From: Sphingomonas sp. Leaf208
Lineage (GTDB): Bacteria > Pseudomonadota > Alphaproteobacteria > Sphingomonadales > Sphingomonadaceae
Reading direction: 5' to 3'
Assembly (NCBI RefSeq): GCF_001421415.1
Contig: NZ_LMKH01000023.1
Span: 258,725 to 322,724, forward strand
DNA: 64,000 nt
The stretch's first letter is position 1. Every line of letters begins with the position of its first letter. The position numbers and the translations under genes are program-made. Below, one piece after another: positions 9,048-18,081 of the stretch. The notes beneath the pieces are model-generated. The model had not been told where the DNA came from. It ran no database searches and saw nothing but the letters and a program-made list of their open reading frames with translations.

Positions 9048-10634
9048 ATGCGTCGCATGACGACCGCCGCAGACATGCTTGCCACCGGCTTTGCCACCCT
9101 CCCCGATTTGATCCGTGCGCACGCGGTGGAACGGGGAGATCGGACTGCCGTTGCCGACGCGCAGGGCAGCATCGACTATCGAACGCTCGACGCGATGATG
9201 GACCGGGTGGCGGCGGCGTTGCAGCGCGACGGGGTTGTGCACGGGACGGCGGTGGCGATCGTCGCGGCGCCGACGACGGACTATGCGGCGGTATTCCTTG
9301 GTGCGGTACGCGCAGGGTGTGTTGCGACGCCGATCGCACCGTCCGCTACGCGGGCTGCGATTGCGGCGATGATCGCGGATAGCGGGGCACCGGTGGTGTT
9401 TCTCGACGCGGAGAATGCTTGGGCTTTGGAAGGGCAGCTCCTAACGGCCCGCATAGTGTTGTTCCCCCGCGAAGGCGGGAGCCCAGCCTGGGCCCCCGCC
9501 TTCGCGGGGGAACAATCTTTTGATGCGTGGATAGCTCCCTCGGACGCCAAGCCGACCCCCGTCGAGGTCGCCCCCGAAGACGCGTTCAACATCATATACT
9601 CGTCCGGCACCACCGGCACGCCGAAGGGCATCGTCCAGAGCCACGCGATGCGCTGGGCGCATGTCTCCCGCAACACGGCGGCGGGGTTCGACACCGCGGT
9701 CACGATGATCGCCACGCCGCTCTATTCGAACACAACGCTGGTCAGCTTCCTGCCGACGCTCGGCTGGGGCGGCACCGTCGTGCTGGTGGGGAAGTTCGAT
9801 GCGCGCGCCTATATCGAACTCGCGCAGCGATACCGCGCGACGCACACGATGCTGGTTCCGGTGCAGTATCAACGTATCATGGCGCTTCCCGACTTCGACA
9901 GCTTCGACCTTTCGACGTTCCGCTTCAAGACCAGCACCAGCGCGCCCTTCTCCGCCGCACTGAAGGCCGACGTCGTCGCACGCTGGCCAGGGGTGCTCGT
10001 CGAGTTCTACGGGATGACCGAGGGCGGTGCGAGTTGCGCGCTGAACGCAACCGCCAACCCGACCAAGCTGCACACCGTCGGCCAGCCGATGCCGGGCCAC
10101 GAGATCCGGCTGATCGACGATGACGGCGTCGAGGTCGCACGCGGTGAGATGGGCGAGGTCGTCGGCCGCAGCCCGGCGATGATGAACGGCTATCACGGCC
10201 GATCGGAGGCGACGCGCGACGCCGAATGGCATGACGCCGACGGAAACCGCTACATCCGCCACGGCGACGTCGGACGGTTCGACGAGGATGGGTTTCTCAC
10301 GCTGATGGACCGGAAGAAGGACCTGATCATCTCGGGCGGGTTCAACATCTATCCGTCGGACCTGGAGGCGGTATTGGCGCAACACCCCGCCGTAGCCGAT
10401 TGCGCGGTGATCGGCGTTCCATCGGAGGCTTGGGGCGAGACGCCGGTCGGGTTCTACGTCCCGCGGGCCGATGCAATCGAGGATGCCGCCTCCATCCTGG
10501 CCTGGGCGAACGGCCAACTCGGGAAGACGCAACGGCTGTCCGCGCTTCATATAGCCGACGAACTACCCCGCAGCGCGATCGGAAAAGTCCTCAAGCGCGA
10601 ACTCCGCGACCGGCTTGCGGGTGCGGCCGCATGA
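9048..10634 (+). CDS. AMP-binding acyl-CoA synthetase
   Basis: This 528-aa adenylate-forming enzyme activates a carboxylic acid with ATP and CoA. The phosphate-binding loop (YSSGTTGTPKGIV), A5 motif (YGMTEGG), GDVGRFDEDGFL hinge region, KDLIISGGFNIYPSDLE and the C-terminal catalytic lysine region (GKVLKREL) are all present. Two Met codons (9048 and 9057) are possible starts. Unusually, codons at 9459-9515 are a palindromic dispersed repeat translated in frame as LFPREGGSPAWAPAFAGEQ, an insertion between the N-terminal subdomain and the P-loop. It overlaps the thioesterase gene by 4 nt (ATGA). Confidence 0.9.
   Translation: MRRMTTAADMLATGFATLPDLIRAHAVERGDRTAVADAQGSIDYRTLDAMMDRVAAALQRDGVVHGTAVAIVAAPTTDYAAVFLGAVRAGCVATPIAPSATRAAIAAMIADSGAPVVFLDAENAWALEGQLLTARIVLFPREGGSPAWAPAFAGEQSFDAWIAPSDAKPTPVEVAPEDAFNIIYSSGTTGTPKGIVQSHAMRWAHVSRNTAAGFDTAVTMIATPLYSNTTLVSFLPTLGWGGTVVLVGKFDARAYIELAQRYRATHTMLVPVQYQRIMALPDFDSFDLSTFRFKTSTSAPFSAALKADVVARWPGVLVEFYGMTEGGASCALNATANPTKLHTVGQPMPGHEIRLIDDDGVEVARGEMGEVVGRSPAMMNGYHGRSEATRDAEWHDADGNRYIRHGDVGRFDEDGFLTLMDRKKDLIISGGFNIYPSDLEAVLAQHPAVADCAVIGVPSEAWGETPVGFYVPRADAIEDAASILAWANGQLGKTQRLSALHIADELPRSAIGKVLKRELRDRLAGAAA
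9459..9515. repeat. Dispersed palindrome inserted in frame in the acyl-CoA synthetase gene
   Basis: A nearly perfect inverted repeat (TTGTTCCCCCGCGAAGGCGG on the left, mirrored on the right) lies wholly inside the coding sequence. It adds exactly 19 codons without breaking the frame. The same element occurs between genes at 60523-60575. Confidence 0.85.
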
Positions 10635-11407
10635 CGAGTCTCAAACAGGCAATCGACGCGCTCGAGCCGATCGACGGTGGCTGGCGCGGGACGGTACCGG
10701 AGAATTGGTTGCAAGGCCGCACTGCGTACGGCGGCTTCTCCGCCGCGCTCGCGTTGCATGCCGCACAGAAGTCCGATGTCGACCTGCCGCCGCTGCGATC
10801 CGCGCAGGTATCCTTCGTCGGGCCCCTCTCCGGTGACATCGTCATCCGTGCTAGTCGGTTGCGGCGCGGGCGCAACGCCGCGTTCGTGCAGGTCGATGTC
10901 GAAAGCGAGGCCGGGCTTGGGCTGCGCGCGACGTTCGTGTTCATGGGTGCGGTCGCGTCGCGAGTCGATCACCAGACCGGCAGCGCGCCCGACTTTCCGA
11001 TGCCCGGGCCGGAGACGCAGACGTTCCGTGGCCACAGTGCGGTGGCATTCTCGCGGAACTTCGACTTGCTCGATCGGCGGGATGACGGCGTCGGGCCGGC
11101 GGAGTGGCTGCGGTGGGTGCGGCTGGCCGAGCGTGACGGACTTGATCCGATGGTCGAGCTGGTCGCGGTCGCGGACTGCCTGCCGCCGTCCGCGCTGAAA
11201 CTGCTGGGCGGCCCTGCCCCGCTCAGTTCGATGACGTGGCTGCTCAACATCCTCGGTCCGCAGCCGGTGACGCGCGATGGCTGGTGGCTGCTCCGCGCGA
11301 CCACCGATTACGTGCGGGAGGGGAGTTCGAGCCAGCAGATGGCGATCTGGAATGCCGACGGCACGCCGGTTGCCGAACAGATGCAGAGCGTTGCGATCTT
11401 CGCCTGA
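10631..11407 (+). CDS. Acyl-CoA thioesterase family protein
   Basis: This 258-aa protein has a double hot-dog layout typical of TesB-like or DUF4442-type thioesterases. WLQGRTAYGGFSAALALHAA is the first hot-dog helix region, and the second half ends with SSSQQMAIWNADGTPVAEQ. It should hydrolyse acyl-CoA esters. The start codon overlaps the synthetase stop (ATGA), so the pair is translationally coupled and probably acts on the same acyl pool in opposite directions. Confidence 0.85.
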   Translation: MTSLKQAIDALEPIDGGWRGTVPENWLQGRTAYGGFSAALALHAAQKSDVDLPPLRSAQVSFVGPLSGDIVIRASRLRRGRNAAFVQVDVESEAGLGLRATFVFMGAVASRVDHQTGSAPDFPMPGPETQTFRGHSAVAFSRNFDLLDRRDDGVGPAEWLRWVRLAERDGLDPMVELVAVADCLPPSALKLLGGPAPLSSMTWLLNILGPQPVTRDGWWLLRATTDYVREGSSSQQMAIWNADGTPVAEQMQSVAIFA

Positions 11408-11540
11408 TGCCGGCGGAGGGGGCGTGCGCGCCCGACATATCTTGCGACACATTGGCGGCCCGGCGGCAAAACGCTGCGACAACCGAGGCTTAGAACGGCG
11501 TCATTGAATGGGAATTCGTCCCACACAGCCGGAGTCCGAC

Positions 11541-12053
11541 ATGCGCAAGACCGTCCTTACCCTGATGCTCGCTGCCAGCGCGATCACGTCCGCTGCCAGC
11601 GCGCAGACTGCCCCCGCAACCCCGCGTCCACCAGTGCGGCAGGATGAAAACCGCGACGGCGTCACCACGCGCGCAGAAGCGATCGCGCAGGCCGACGCCC
11701 GGTTCGCGCAGATGGATACCGACCGCGACGGCCGCGTGAGTGCCGGCGAGATGCGCGCCTATCGCACCGCGATGCACGACCGGATGGTGGCCAGCGGTCG
11801 CGACGTCCCCGTGCCGCCGCCGGGCGGTCGCAAGCATGACGGCATGGGCCGCCGGATGGATCCGAACGGCGACGGCAGCGTGACGCGCGAGGAGTTCGAG
11901 GCGCGCGCGCTCAAGCGGTTCGACCGGATGGACGCCAATCACGACGGCACGATCGACGCGACCGAGCGCGCCAACGCCGCCGAGATGCGCCACGTCGACC
12001 GGCGCGAACGCCGCGACGGCGCGACCCCGCCCGCGCCTGCACCCGCTCAATAA
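11541..12053 (+). CDS. Secreted EF-hand domain protein
   Basis: This 170-aa protein has a signal peptide (MRKTVLTLMLAASAITSA, cleavage near ASA) and four EF-hand loops: DENRDGVTTRAE, DTDRDGRVSAGE, DPNGDGSVTREE and DANHDGTIDATE. The last three fit the DxDxDG consensus well and should bind calcium in the periplasm. The C-terminus is Pro/Ala-rich. An in-frame Met 33 nt upstream is less likely because the signal peptide begins here. It lies upstream of a two-component system, separated by a strong hairpin. Confidence 0.85.
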   Translation: MRKTVLTLMLAASAITSAASAQTAPATPRPPVRQDENRDGVTTRAEAIAQADARFAQMDTDRDGRVSAGEMRAYRTAMHDRMVASGRDVPVPPPGGRKHDGMGRRMDPNGDGSVTREEFEARALKRFDRMDANHDGTIDATERANAAEMRHVDRRERRDGATPPAPAPAQ

Positions 12054-12062
12054 TGTGAAGGA

Positions 12063-12091
12063 GGGGAAGCATCGGGCGTCGGTGCTTCCCC
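12063..12091. terminator. Stem-loop between the EF-hand gene and the response regulator
   Basis: A perfect 9-bp stem, GGGGAAGCA / TGCTTCCCC, encloses an 11-nt loop just after the EF-hand stop and 13 nt before the regulator start. No T-run follows, so it may be an attenuator or mRNA-stabilising structure instead of a full terminator. Confidence 0.5.
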
Positions 12092-12103
12092 TGGACAGCC
12101 GCC

Positions 12104-12841
12104 ATGCTAGACACTGCCCCGATGGGAGATATGCCGCACCTGCTGCTCGTCGATGACGAGCGCTCGATCCGCGAGCCGCTGGCCGTGTACCTCACCAAAC
12201 AGGGGTTTCGCGTCACGCAGGCGGGCGATGCGGAGGCGGCGCGGACGCGGCTGACGGCATACGCGATCGATCTCGTCATCCTCGACATCATGATGCCGGG
12301 CGAGGACGGCCTGTCGCTGTGCCGCCACATCGCCGCGACCAGCGACGTGCCGGTGATCCTGCTGACCGCGCGTGCGGAGGAGACCGACCGGATCGTCGGG
12401 CTCGAGATGGGAGCAGACGATTACGTGGTGAAGCCGTTTTCGCCGCGCGAGCTGGCGACGCGCGTGAAAGTGGTGCTGCGACGCGCGACCGCGGGCGGAT
12501 CACGCCAGCACGCGCCGGAGAGCAGCTCCTACGGGTTCGCCGGCTGGGTGCTGAAATCGGGCGAGCGCGCGCTGATCGACCGCGAAGGCGTGTCCGTACC
12601 GCTGTCGACCGGCGAATATAACCTGCTGCTCGCGCTGGTGACGCGCCCGCGCCAGGTACTCACGCGTGACCAGTTGCTCGATTTGACCCAGGGTCGCGAG
12701 GCCGCCGCGTTCGACCGTGCGATCGACAACCAGATCAGCCGGTTACGTCGGAAGATCGAGGCGGACGCGAAGACGCCGGAGTTGATCAAGACGGTCTGGG
12801 GCGGCGGCTATACGCTGGCGGCGGAAGTCACGCGCCTGTGA
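12104..12841 (+). CDS. OmpR-family response regulator
   Basis: This 245-aa protein has an N-terminal receiver domain: the acidic pair in LLLVDDERSIRE, the phospho-acceptor Asp61 in VILDIMMPGEDG, a Thr in LLTAR, and Lys in VKPFSPREL. The C-terminal winged-helix output domain (LSTGEYNLLLALV ... AIDNQISRLRRKIE ... TVWGGGYTL) is of the OmpR/PhoB type. It is phosphorylated by the histidine kinase encoded 10 nt downstream. The start is uncertain between residues 1 and 7. The regulon is not evident from the sequence. Confidence 0.92.
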   Translation: MLDTAPMGDMPHLLLVDDERSIREPLAVYLTKQGFRVTQAGDAEAARTRLTAYAIDLVILDIMMPGEDGLSLCRHIAATSDVPVILLTARAEETDRIVGLEMGADDYVVKPFSPRELATRVKVVLRRATAGGSRQHAPESSSYGFAGWVLKSGERALIDREGVSVPLSTGEYNLLLALVTRPRQVLTRDQLLDLTQGREAAAFDRAIDNQISRLRRKIEADAKTPELIKTVWGGGYTLAAEVTRL

Positions 12842-12851
12842 TCGGGTCCGT

Positions 12852-14198
12852 ATGACGCGGTTCAAGCCCTGGCCGCGCAGTCTGGCCGGCCAGATGGCGC
12901 TGCTGATCGCGCTCGCGCTGTTGGTGGCGCAGGTCATCAACTTCGGCATGATCCTGCACGATCGCTCCGAATTCCGTCTTGCCCAGGCGACGCGGCCGGT
13001 CGCGACCCGGATCGCCGACGCGCTGGACCGCGAAGCGCATGGCGGCCGCCCGCTGAGCCCCGACCGCGGCCGCGTACGCCGCTTGCGGGCCAATCCGATC
13101 CCACCCACGATGTTCGAGCGTCATCCCGAAGTCGCCACCGAACTGCGCCGGCAGTTCGCCGATCTTGGACTGACCGTCGGGCGGATCGATACCGGCCTTC
13201 GCCCCGCCACCGACGAGACGAGCGACGCGCATCGCCGCGACGGGCTGCGACGCGGCGATCGGCAGGGCGCGACGCTGCTGATCGCGATCGAGCAGCCCGG
13301 ACGCGGATGGCTGGCAGTCACTGCGCCGTGGCCGCAACCCGGCTGGCGGCTGTTGCTCGCGGTACTGACGCAAACGGCGATCCTGTACATCATCGTGTTG
13401 CTGCCGGTGCTGTGGATCGTCCGACGGATTTCGCGCCCGCTTCAGGATTTGCGGCGCGCGGCGGAGAGCTTTCGGCCGGGTGATCCAGGTGCGCCGATGC
13501 CACCGCATGGACCCGACGACGTCGTTGCGCTGATTGCGGCGTTCAATGCGTTGAGGTTGCGGGTCACGGGGATGCTCGACGAGAAGGACCGGATGCTCGG
13601 CGCGATCGGCCACGACCTGCGCACGCCGCTGGCGGCTCTGCGAGTGCGCATCGAGTCGGTCGAGGACGATGTGGATCGGGCGCGGATGATCGATACGGTG
13701 GCGGAGATGAACCGCACGCTGGACGACATTCTCTCGCTGGCACGGCTCGGGCGACCAAGCGAACCGCTGACCGACGTCGACCTTGCGGCGCTCGTCGATG
13801 CCGTGGTCGAGGATTTTCGCGATATCGGCAGCGATGTGAGCTTCGTCGAGACGGAGCGGCTGCGGATGCATCTGCGCCCTTCACTGATCCGCCGTGCGGT
13901 CCGCAATTTGATCGAGAATGCCATCAAATACGGTGTGTCGGCTGAGGTGCGTGTCGAGGCGGGGGCGAAGACCGTGGCGATCGTCGTAGCGGACCAGGGC
14001 CCCGGTATCCCGGAGGATCGGATGGGCGACGTGTTCGACGCGTTCACGCGGTTGGAGAGTTCGCGGAACCGGGAGACGGGAGGGATCGGCTTGGGTTTGG
14101 CCTTGGCACGCGCGATCGTGCGGGAAGCTGGTGGCGAGATCCGCTTAGTTAACCGCGCCGGCAGCGGACTCGACGCGATCATCGAGCTCCCGCGCTAG
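12852..14198 (+). CDS. Sensor histidine kinase (EnvZ-like)
   Basis: This 448-aa membrane kinase has two transmembrane segments (about residues 10-35 and about 160-185) flanking a periplasmic sensor rich in Arg/Asp. A HAMP linker (RRISRPLQDLRRAAE), the H-box IGHDLRTPLAALR with the phospho-accepting His, an N-box (LIENAIKYG), and G-boxes (DQGPGIPEDRM, GIGLGLALA) follow. It is the evident partner of the regulator just upstream. Its gene ends at a large palindromic repeat shared with the convergent MFS gene. Confidence 0.92.
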   Translation: MTRFKPWPRSLAGQMALLIALALLVAQVINFGMILHDRSEFRLAQATRPVATRIADALDREAHGGRPLSPDRGRVRRLRANPIPPTMFERHPEVATELRRQFADLGLTVGRIDTGLRPATDETSDAHRRDGLRRGDRQGATLLIAIEQPGRGWLAVTAPWPQPGWRLLLAVLTQTAILYIIVLLPVLWIVRRISRPLQDLRRAAESFRPGDPGAPMPPHGPDDVVALIAAFNALRLRVTGMLDEKDRMLGAIGHDLRTPLAALRVRIESVEDDVDRARMIDTVAEMNRTLDDILSLARLGRPSEPLTDVDLAALVDAVVEDFRDIGSDVSFVETERLRMHLRPSLIRRAVRNLIENAIKYGVSAEVRVEAGAKTVAIVVADQGPGIPEDRMGDVFDAFTRLESSRNRETGGIGLGLALARAIVREAGGEIRLVNRAGSGLDAIIELPR

Positions 14199-14203
14199 CT
14201 AAA

Positions 14204-14313
14204 CTGCTCCCTCTCCCCTCCGGGGAGAGGGTCGGGGTGAGGGGCAGCCAAGCAGGACACCGCCTGGAACAACCCCTCACCACATCCCTCTCCCCGGAGG
14301 GGAGAGGGAGCAG
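14204..14313. repeat. Palindromic repeat between convergent genes
   Basis: Long inverted arms (CTGCTCCCTCTCCCCTCCGG and GGAGAGGGAGCAG on the other side) also contain internal short palindromes such as CTCCCCTCCGGGGAGAG. The element fills the gap between the histidine kinase and the minus-strand MFS gene and is well placed to terminate both. Confidence 0.8.
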
Positions 14314-14320
14314 CGCACAC

Positions 14321-15610
14321 CTAGTCCTCGACGATCTGGCTGTTCGTCCGCGTGTCCTTCATGCGCAGATACACCACCAGCGACACCGCGATCATCGCCG
14401 TCACGTACCAGTAGAAGCCGCGTTCGAAGCCCGCTCCCTTGAACTTCAACGCGACAAACTCGGCGGTCCCGCCGAACAGCGTGTTGGCTAGCGCATAGGG
14501 CAAGGCGACGCCCAGCGCGCGGATGTGCGCCGGGAACAGTTCCGCCTTCACGACCGCGTTGATCGACGTGTAGCCCGTCACGATCGCCAGCGCCGCCATC
14601 ACCAGCAACCCGGCATAGATCGGGTTGGTCGCGGTCTCCAGCGCGGCGAAGATCGGATAGGTGAACAACACGCCGGCAATACCGAACCCGACCATTAGCG
14701 GTTTCCGCCCAATCTTGTCCGAAAGCCCGCCCGCGATCGGCTGCAACAGCATGAACACGAACAGCGTCGCGGCATTGATCTGGCTCGCCACCTCGCGGCT
14801 GAACCCGCTGGTATTGACCAGGAACTTCTGCATGTAGATTGAGTAGGCGTAGAAGGCGAGCGTACCGCCCGCGGTCAGCAGCATCACCGTGATCGTCTCG
14901 CGCGGATGCTTGGTGATCAGCTGGATGAAGCCCGACTTGGGCTTGCCGTCGCCTGCATCGGCCTTGGCATTCTCGAAGCTCTGCGTCTCGGCGAGGCCAC
15001 GGCGGATATAGAACACGACTACGGCGAGCACCGCGCCGATCGCGAACGGAATGCGCCAACCCCAGGAATCGAGCGCCGCCTCGCTCATCGTCGATTGCAG
15101 GATCAGCAGCACGCAGATCGCGAGCAGCTGGCCCGAGATCAACGTGACGTACTGGAACGACGAGAAGAAGCCGCGGCGGTTCTTGCCTGCCATCTCGGTC
15201 AGATACGTCGCCGACGCGCCATATTCGCCGCCGACCGACAGACCCTGCATCAGCCGCGCGATCACCAGCATCGTCGGTGCGAAGACGCCGATCGTCTCGT
15301 ACCCCGGCGTGCACGCGATGATCAGCGAGCCGGCACACATCAGCGTGACCGACACCGTCAGCCCCGCCTTACGTCCGTGCCGATCGGCGTAGATCCCCAT
15401 GATCCACGCGCCGATCGGCCGCATCAGGAAGCCGACCGCGAAGACCGCCGCCGTGCTGAGCAACTGCGCGGTGCGATCGGTGGACGGGAAGAAATGCGGT
15501 GCGAAATACAGCGTGAAGGCGGAATAGACGTACCAGTCGAACCATTCGACCAGATTGCCGGTCGAACCACCGATGATCGCCTTGAGGCGCGTTTTCTGAT
15601 CGGGTGCCAT
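14321..15610 (-). CDS. MFS transporter, metabolite:H+ symporter family
   Basis: This 429-aa 12-helix permease belongs to the MHS family that includes KgtP, ProP and ShiA. The N-terminal NLVEWFDWYVYSAF is the family hallmark, and motif A (GIYADRHGRKAG) and the ARLMQGLSVGGEYGAS segment are intact. It imports a carboxylate or osmolyte with protons; the substrate cannot be assigned. Its ATG overlaps the M3 peptidase stop by one base (TAATG), so the two are co-transcribed and translationally coupled. Confidence 0.9.
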   Translation of the reverse strand: MAPDQKTRLKAIIGGSTGNLVEWFDWYVYSAFTLYFAPHFFPSTDRTAQLLSTAAVFAVGFLMRPIGAWIMGIYADRHGRKAGLTVSVTLMCAGSLIIACTPGYETIGVFAPTMLVIARLMQGLSVGGEYGASATYLTEMAGKNRRGFFSSFQYVTLISGQLLAICVLLILQSTMSEAALDSWGWRIPFAIGAVLAVVVFYIRRGLAETQSFENAKADAGDGKPKSGFIQLITKHPRETITVMLLTAGGTLAFYAYSIYMQKFLVNTSGFSREVASQINAATLFVFMLLQPIAGGLSDKIGRKPLMVGFGIAGVLFTYPIFAALETATNPIYAGLLVMAALAIVTGYTSINAVVKAELFPAHIRALGVALPYALANTLFGGTAEFVALKFKGAGFERGFYWYVTAMIAVSLVVYLRMKDTRTNSQIVED

Positions 15611-17742
15611 TACTTCGTCCCCTGCGGCGCTTGTGTCGGAAAGCCGCGCTTCTTGAGCAGCGCGTTCACGTCGGGATCACGCCCGCGGAACGCGCGATAC
15701 GCCTCGGCGCGATCGGTCTCGTTGCCGGTCGACAGCAGGATCTTCGCGAACCTGTCGGCGGTCGGCTTGTCCCACGGGCTGCCCGCCTCCTCGAACGCCG
15801 CGAAGGTGTCGGCGTCCATCGTCTCGGACCAGAGGTAGCTGTAATAGCCCGCCGAATAGCTGTCCGACGCGAACAAATGCTGGAACTGCGGCACGCGGTG
15901 ACGCATCACCAGCTGCTTCGGCATGCCGATCTCGGCAAGCGTCGCGGCCTCGAACTTGTCGGGGTCGATCACGCCGTCGGGGACGGTGTGGATCTTCATG
16001 TCGACGATCGCCGACGACAGATATTCCGCGGTCTTGAAGCCTTCGTTGAACTTGCTCGACTGCTCGATCTTGTCGAGCAACGCCTGCGGCATCGCCGCCT
16101 TGGTCTGGTAATGCCGCGCATATTTGTCGAGCACGTCGCGGGTCAGCAGCCAATGCTCGTTCACCTGGCTCGGATACTCCACGAAGTCGCGCGGCGTGCC
16201 CGCGAGCCCCGGATAATAGACATTCTGGAGCATCGCGTGGATCGCGTGGCCGAACTCGTGGAACAGCGTCTGCGCATCGTCGAGGCTGATCAGGATCGGC
16301 TCGCCGGGCGCGCCTTTGGCGAAATTGTTGTTGTTCGACGACAGCACGAGCTGCGCCGGCGCTAGCCCCCGCTGCCCGCGATACGTGTTCGCCCACGCAC
16401 CCGATCGCTTGCCGGTCCGCGCAAAATCGTCGCGGTAGAACAGCCCGACGTCCTTGCCGTTCTTGTCGGTGACGCTCCACACGCGCATGTTCGGCTCGAA
16501 CACCGGAACGGTGCCGGTGATCTCCTTGAAGTTGAGCCCGTACAGCCGGTTGGCGGCGTAGAGCGACCCCTGGATGATGTTGCCGAGCTCGAAATACGGC
16601 TTCAGCTGCGCCTGATCGAGATCGTACCGGGCTTTACGCACCTTCTCCTGGTAGAAGCGATAATCCCACGGCTCGATCGTCAGCGACGTGCCGGCGACCT
16701 TCTGCATGTCCGCGACTTCCTCGGCCACGCGCGCCTTGGCGGCAGGCCAGACGCGCATCATCAGGTCCATCGCCGCCGCCGGCGTCTTCGCCATCGTGTC
16801 CTGCATGCGCCAGTCGGCATGCGTCTTGAACCCGAGCAGATGCGCGCGGTCGGCGCGCAGCTTGACGATCTGCGCGATCGTCGCGTTCGTGTCGTTCGCA
16901 TCGCCATTGTCGCCACGATTGACGAACGCGCGCCACACCTTCTCGCGCAGCGCCCGATCGGTGGCATAGGTGAGTACGGGATCGACAGCCGAGCGCGTGT
17001 TGACGATCGCGAAGCCCGGCAGCTTCCGCTCGGTCGCAGCGGCCTTGGCCACCGCCTTCACGCTGTCGGGCAAACCGGCGAGTTGTGCTTCATCGCCGAC
17101 CGCGATGGCGGTGCTCTCGTCGGCGAGCAGTTTCTCGCCGAACGTCGAAAACGCCGTCGCGAGCTGCTGGTTATACTGCGAAAGCTGCGTCTTCTGCGCG
17201 TCGGTCAGCTTGGCGCCCTGCCGCACATAGCTGTCGTAGATCCGCGTCACGAGCCGGATCTGCTGTGCATTCAATCCGCTGGAGTTGCGGCCTGCGTAGA
17301 TTGCCTGGATCCGCGCGAACAGCGGCTTGTCGAACGTGATCGCATCCGACGCCGCGGAGAATTTCGGCGACCATTCGCGGTCGAGCTTCTGGTAGGCCGG
17401 GGTATTCATGTTGCCGGTCATCACGCCGAACAGCGTCATCACCTGGCCGTAGCGCTTGCCGGCCAACTGCATCGGCACGATCGTGTTGGCGAAGGTCGGC
17501 TTGGCCGGATTGTCCGCGATCTTGCGGTACTCGGCGGTGCGTTCGGCCAGCGTGGCCTCGAACGCCTGCGGGAACAGCTCGGGGCGAACCTTGTCCCACG
17601 GCGGCACCCCGCCGGTCGGGCCGGTCCAATCGGCCAATAAGGGGTTCGCGGCGGGTGTCGTGGACGTCGCACCAGTCTGCGTGACGATCGACGTAGACGC
17701 CATCAACGCAACGGCGCTGGCGGCGAGGTATAGAAACTGCAC
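15610..17742 (-). CDS. M3 family metallopeptidase (Dcp-like)
   Basis: This 710-aa zinc peptidase has the thimet-oligopeptidase active site HEFGHAIHAM, with the third ligand region downstream (PSQVNEHWLL). It resembles peptidyl-dipeptidase Dcp. The N-terminus (QFLYLAASAVALMAS) looks like a signal peptide, suggesting a periplasmic enzyme that trims peptides. The chosen start is a GTG preceded by GGGAG with 6-nt spacing; the longer frame to 17901 has no family resemblance. Peptide or amino-acid products could be handled by the coupled MHS transporter. Confidence 0.88.
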   Translation of the reverse strand: MQFLYLAASAVALMASTSIVTQTGATSTTPAANPLLADWTGPTGGVPPWDKVRPELFPQAFEATLAERTAEYRKIADNPAKPTFANTIVPMQLAGKRYGQVMTLFGVMTGNMNTPAYQKLDREWSPKFSAASDAITFDKPLFARIQAIYAGRNSSGLNAQQIRLVTRIYDSYVRQGAKLTDAQKTQLSQYNQQLATAFSTFGEKLLADESTAIAVGDEAQLAGLPDSVKAVAKAAATERKLPGFAIVNTRSAVDPVLTYATDRALREKVWRAFVNRGDNGDANDTNATIAQIVKLRADRAHLLGFKTHADWRMQDTMAKTPAAAMDLMMRVWPAAKARVAEEVADMQKVAGTSLTIEPWDYRFYQEKVRKARYDLDQAQLKPYFELGNIIQGSLYAANRLYGLNFKEITGTVPVFEPNMRVWSVTDKNGKDVGLFYRDDFARTGKRSGAWANTYRGQRGLAPAQLVLSSNNNNFAKGAPGEPILISLDDAQTLFHEFGHAIHAMLQNVYYPGLAGTPRDFVEYPSQVNEHWLLTRDVLDKYARHYQTKAAMPQALLDKIEQSSKFNEGFKTAEYLSSAIVDMKIHTVPDGVIDPDKFEAATLAEIGMPKQLVMRHRVPQFQHLFASDSYSAGYYSYLWSETMDADTFAAFEEAGSPWDKPTADRFAKILLSTGNETDRAEAYRAFRGRDPDVNALLKKRGFPTQAPQGTK

Positions 17743-17845
17743 ATGGATCTCCCGGTCAATGTACCGGGTAGCATAGTGATAAAGTAACGTAGCGGAAGGC
17801 GTCGCCACCGATCCGCTCATAGGATCGGTCGTACGCGCCGCGAGA

Positions 17846-18028
17846 TCAGTCGCCGGATCGATCGTCGCGAGGCTGGCTCGCAGCGACTTCCGCCGCCGCA
17901 ATAAGTCGACGCCCCGTCTCCGCGGCAGCCTCTGCCGTGAAGGTGATCGCCAAGCCGTCGACGCCGTCCAGCGTCACCAGCCCATTCTCGGCGGCGGCGA
18001 TGCCTGCGAGGGTTTCCGGCGTCATCAT
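17846..18028 (-). CDS. Small hypothetical protein
   Basis: This 60-aa Ala/Glu-rich protein begins MMTPETLAGIAAAENG and has a central strand-helix unit (GLAITFTAEAAAETGRRLI). GGAG precedes the double ATG at a normal distance, favouring this start over an in-frame codon at 18085 that would overlap the Crp/Fnr stop. It lies just downstream of the Crp/Fnr regulator on the same strand. I do not recognise the family. Confidence 0.6.
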   Translation of the reverse strand: MMTPETLAGIAAAENGLVTLDGVDGLAITFTAEAAAETGRRLIAAAEVAASQPRDDRSGD

Positions 18029-18081
18029 GGTCTCACTCCCCCGACCGTTGATCCTGCCAGGGGTCATGCGCCGGGTGCCCG

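Noticed and set aside
8983..9339. N-terminal extension of the glutathione S-transferase
   Set aside because: The extension is low-complexity Arg/Pro/Ser sequence antisense to the acyl-CoA synthetase; the TTG at 8982 with GAGGAG upstream matches the family start.
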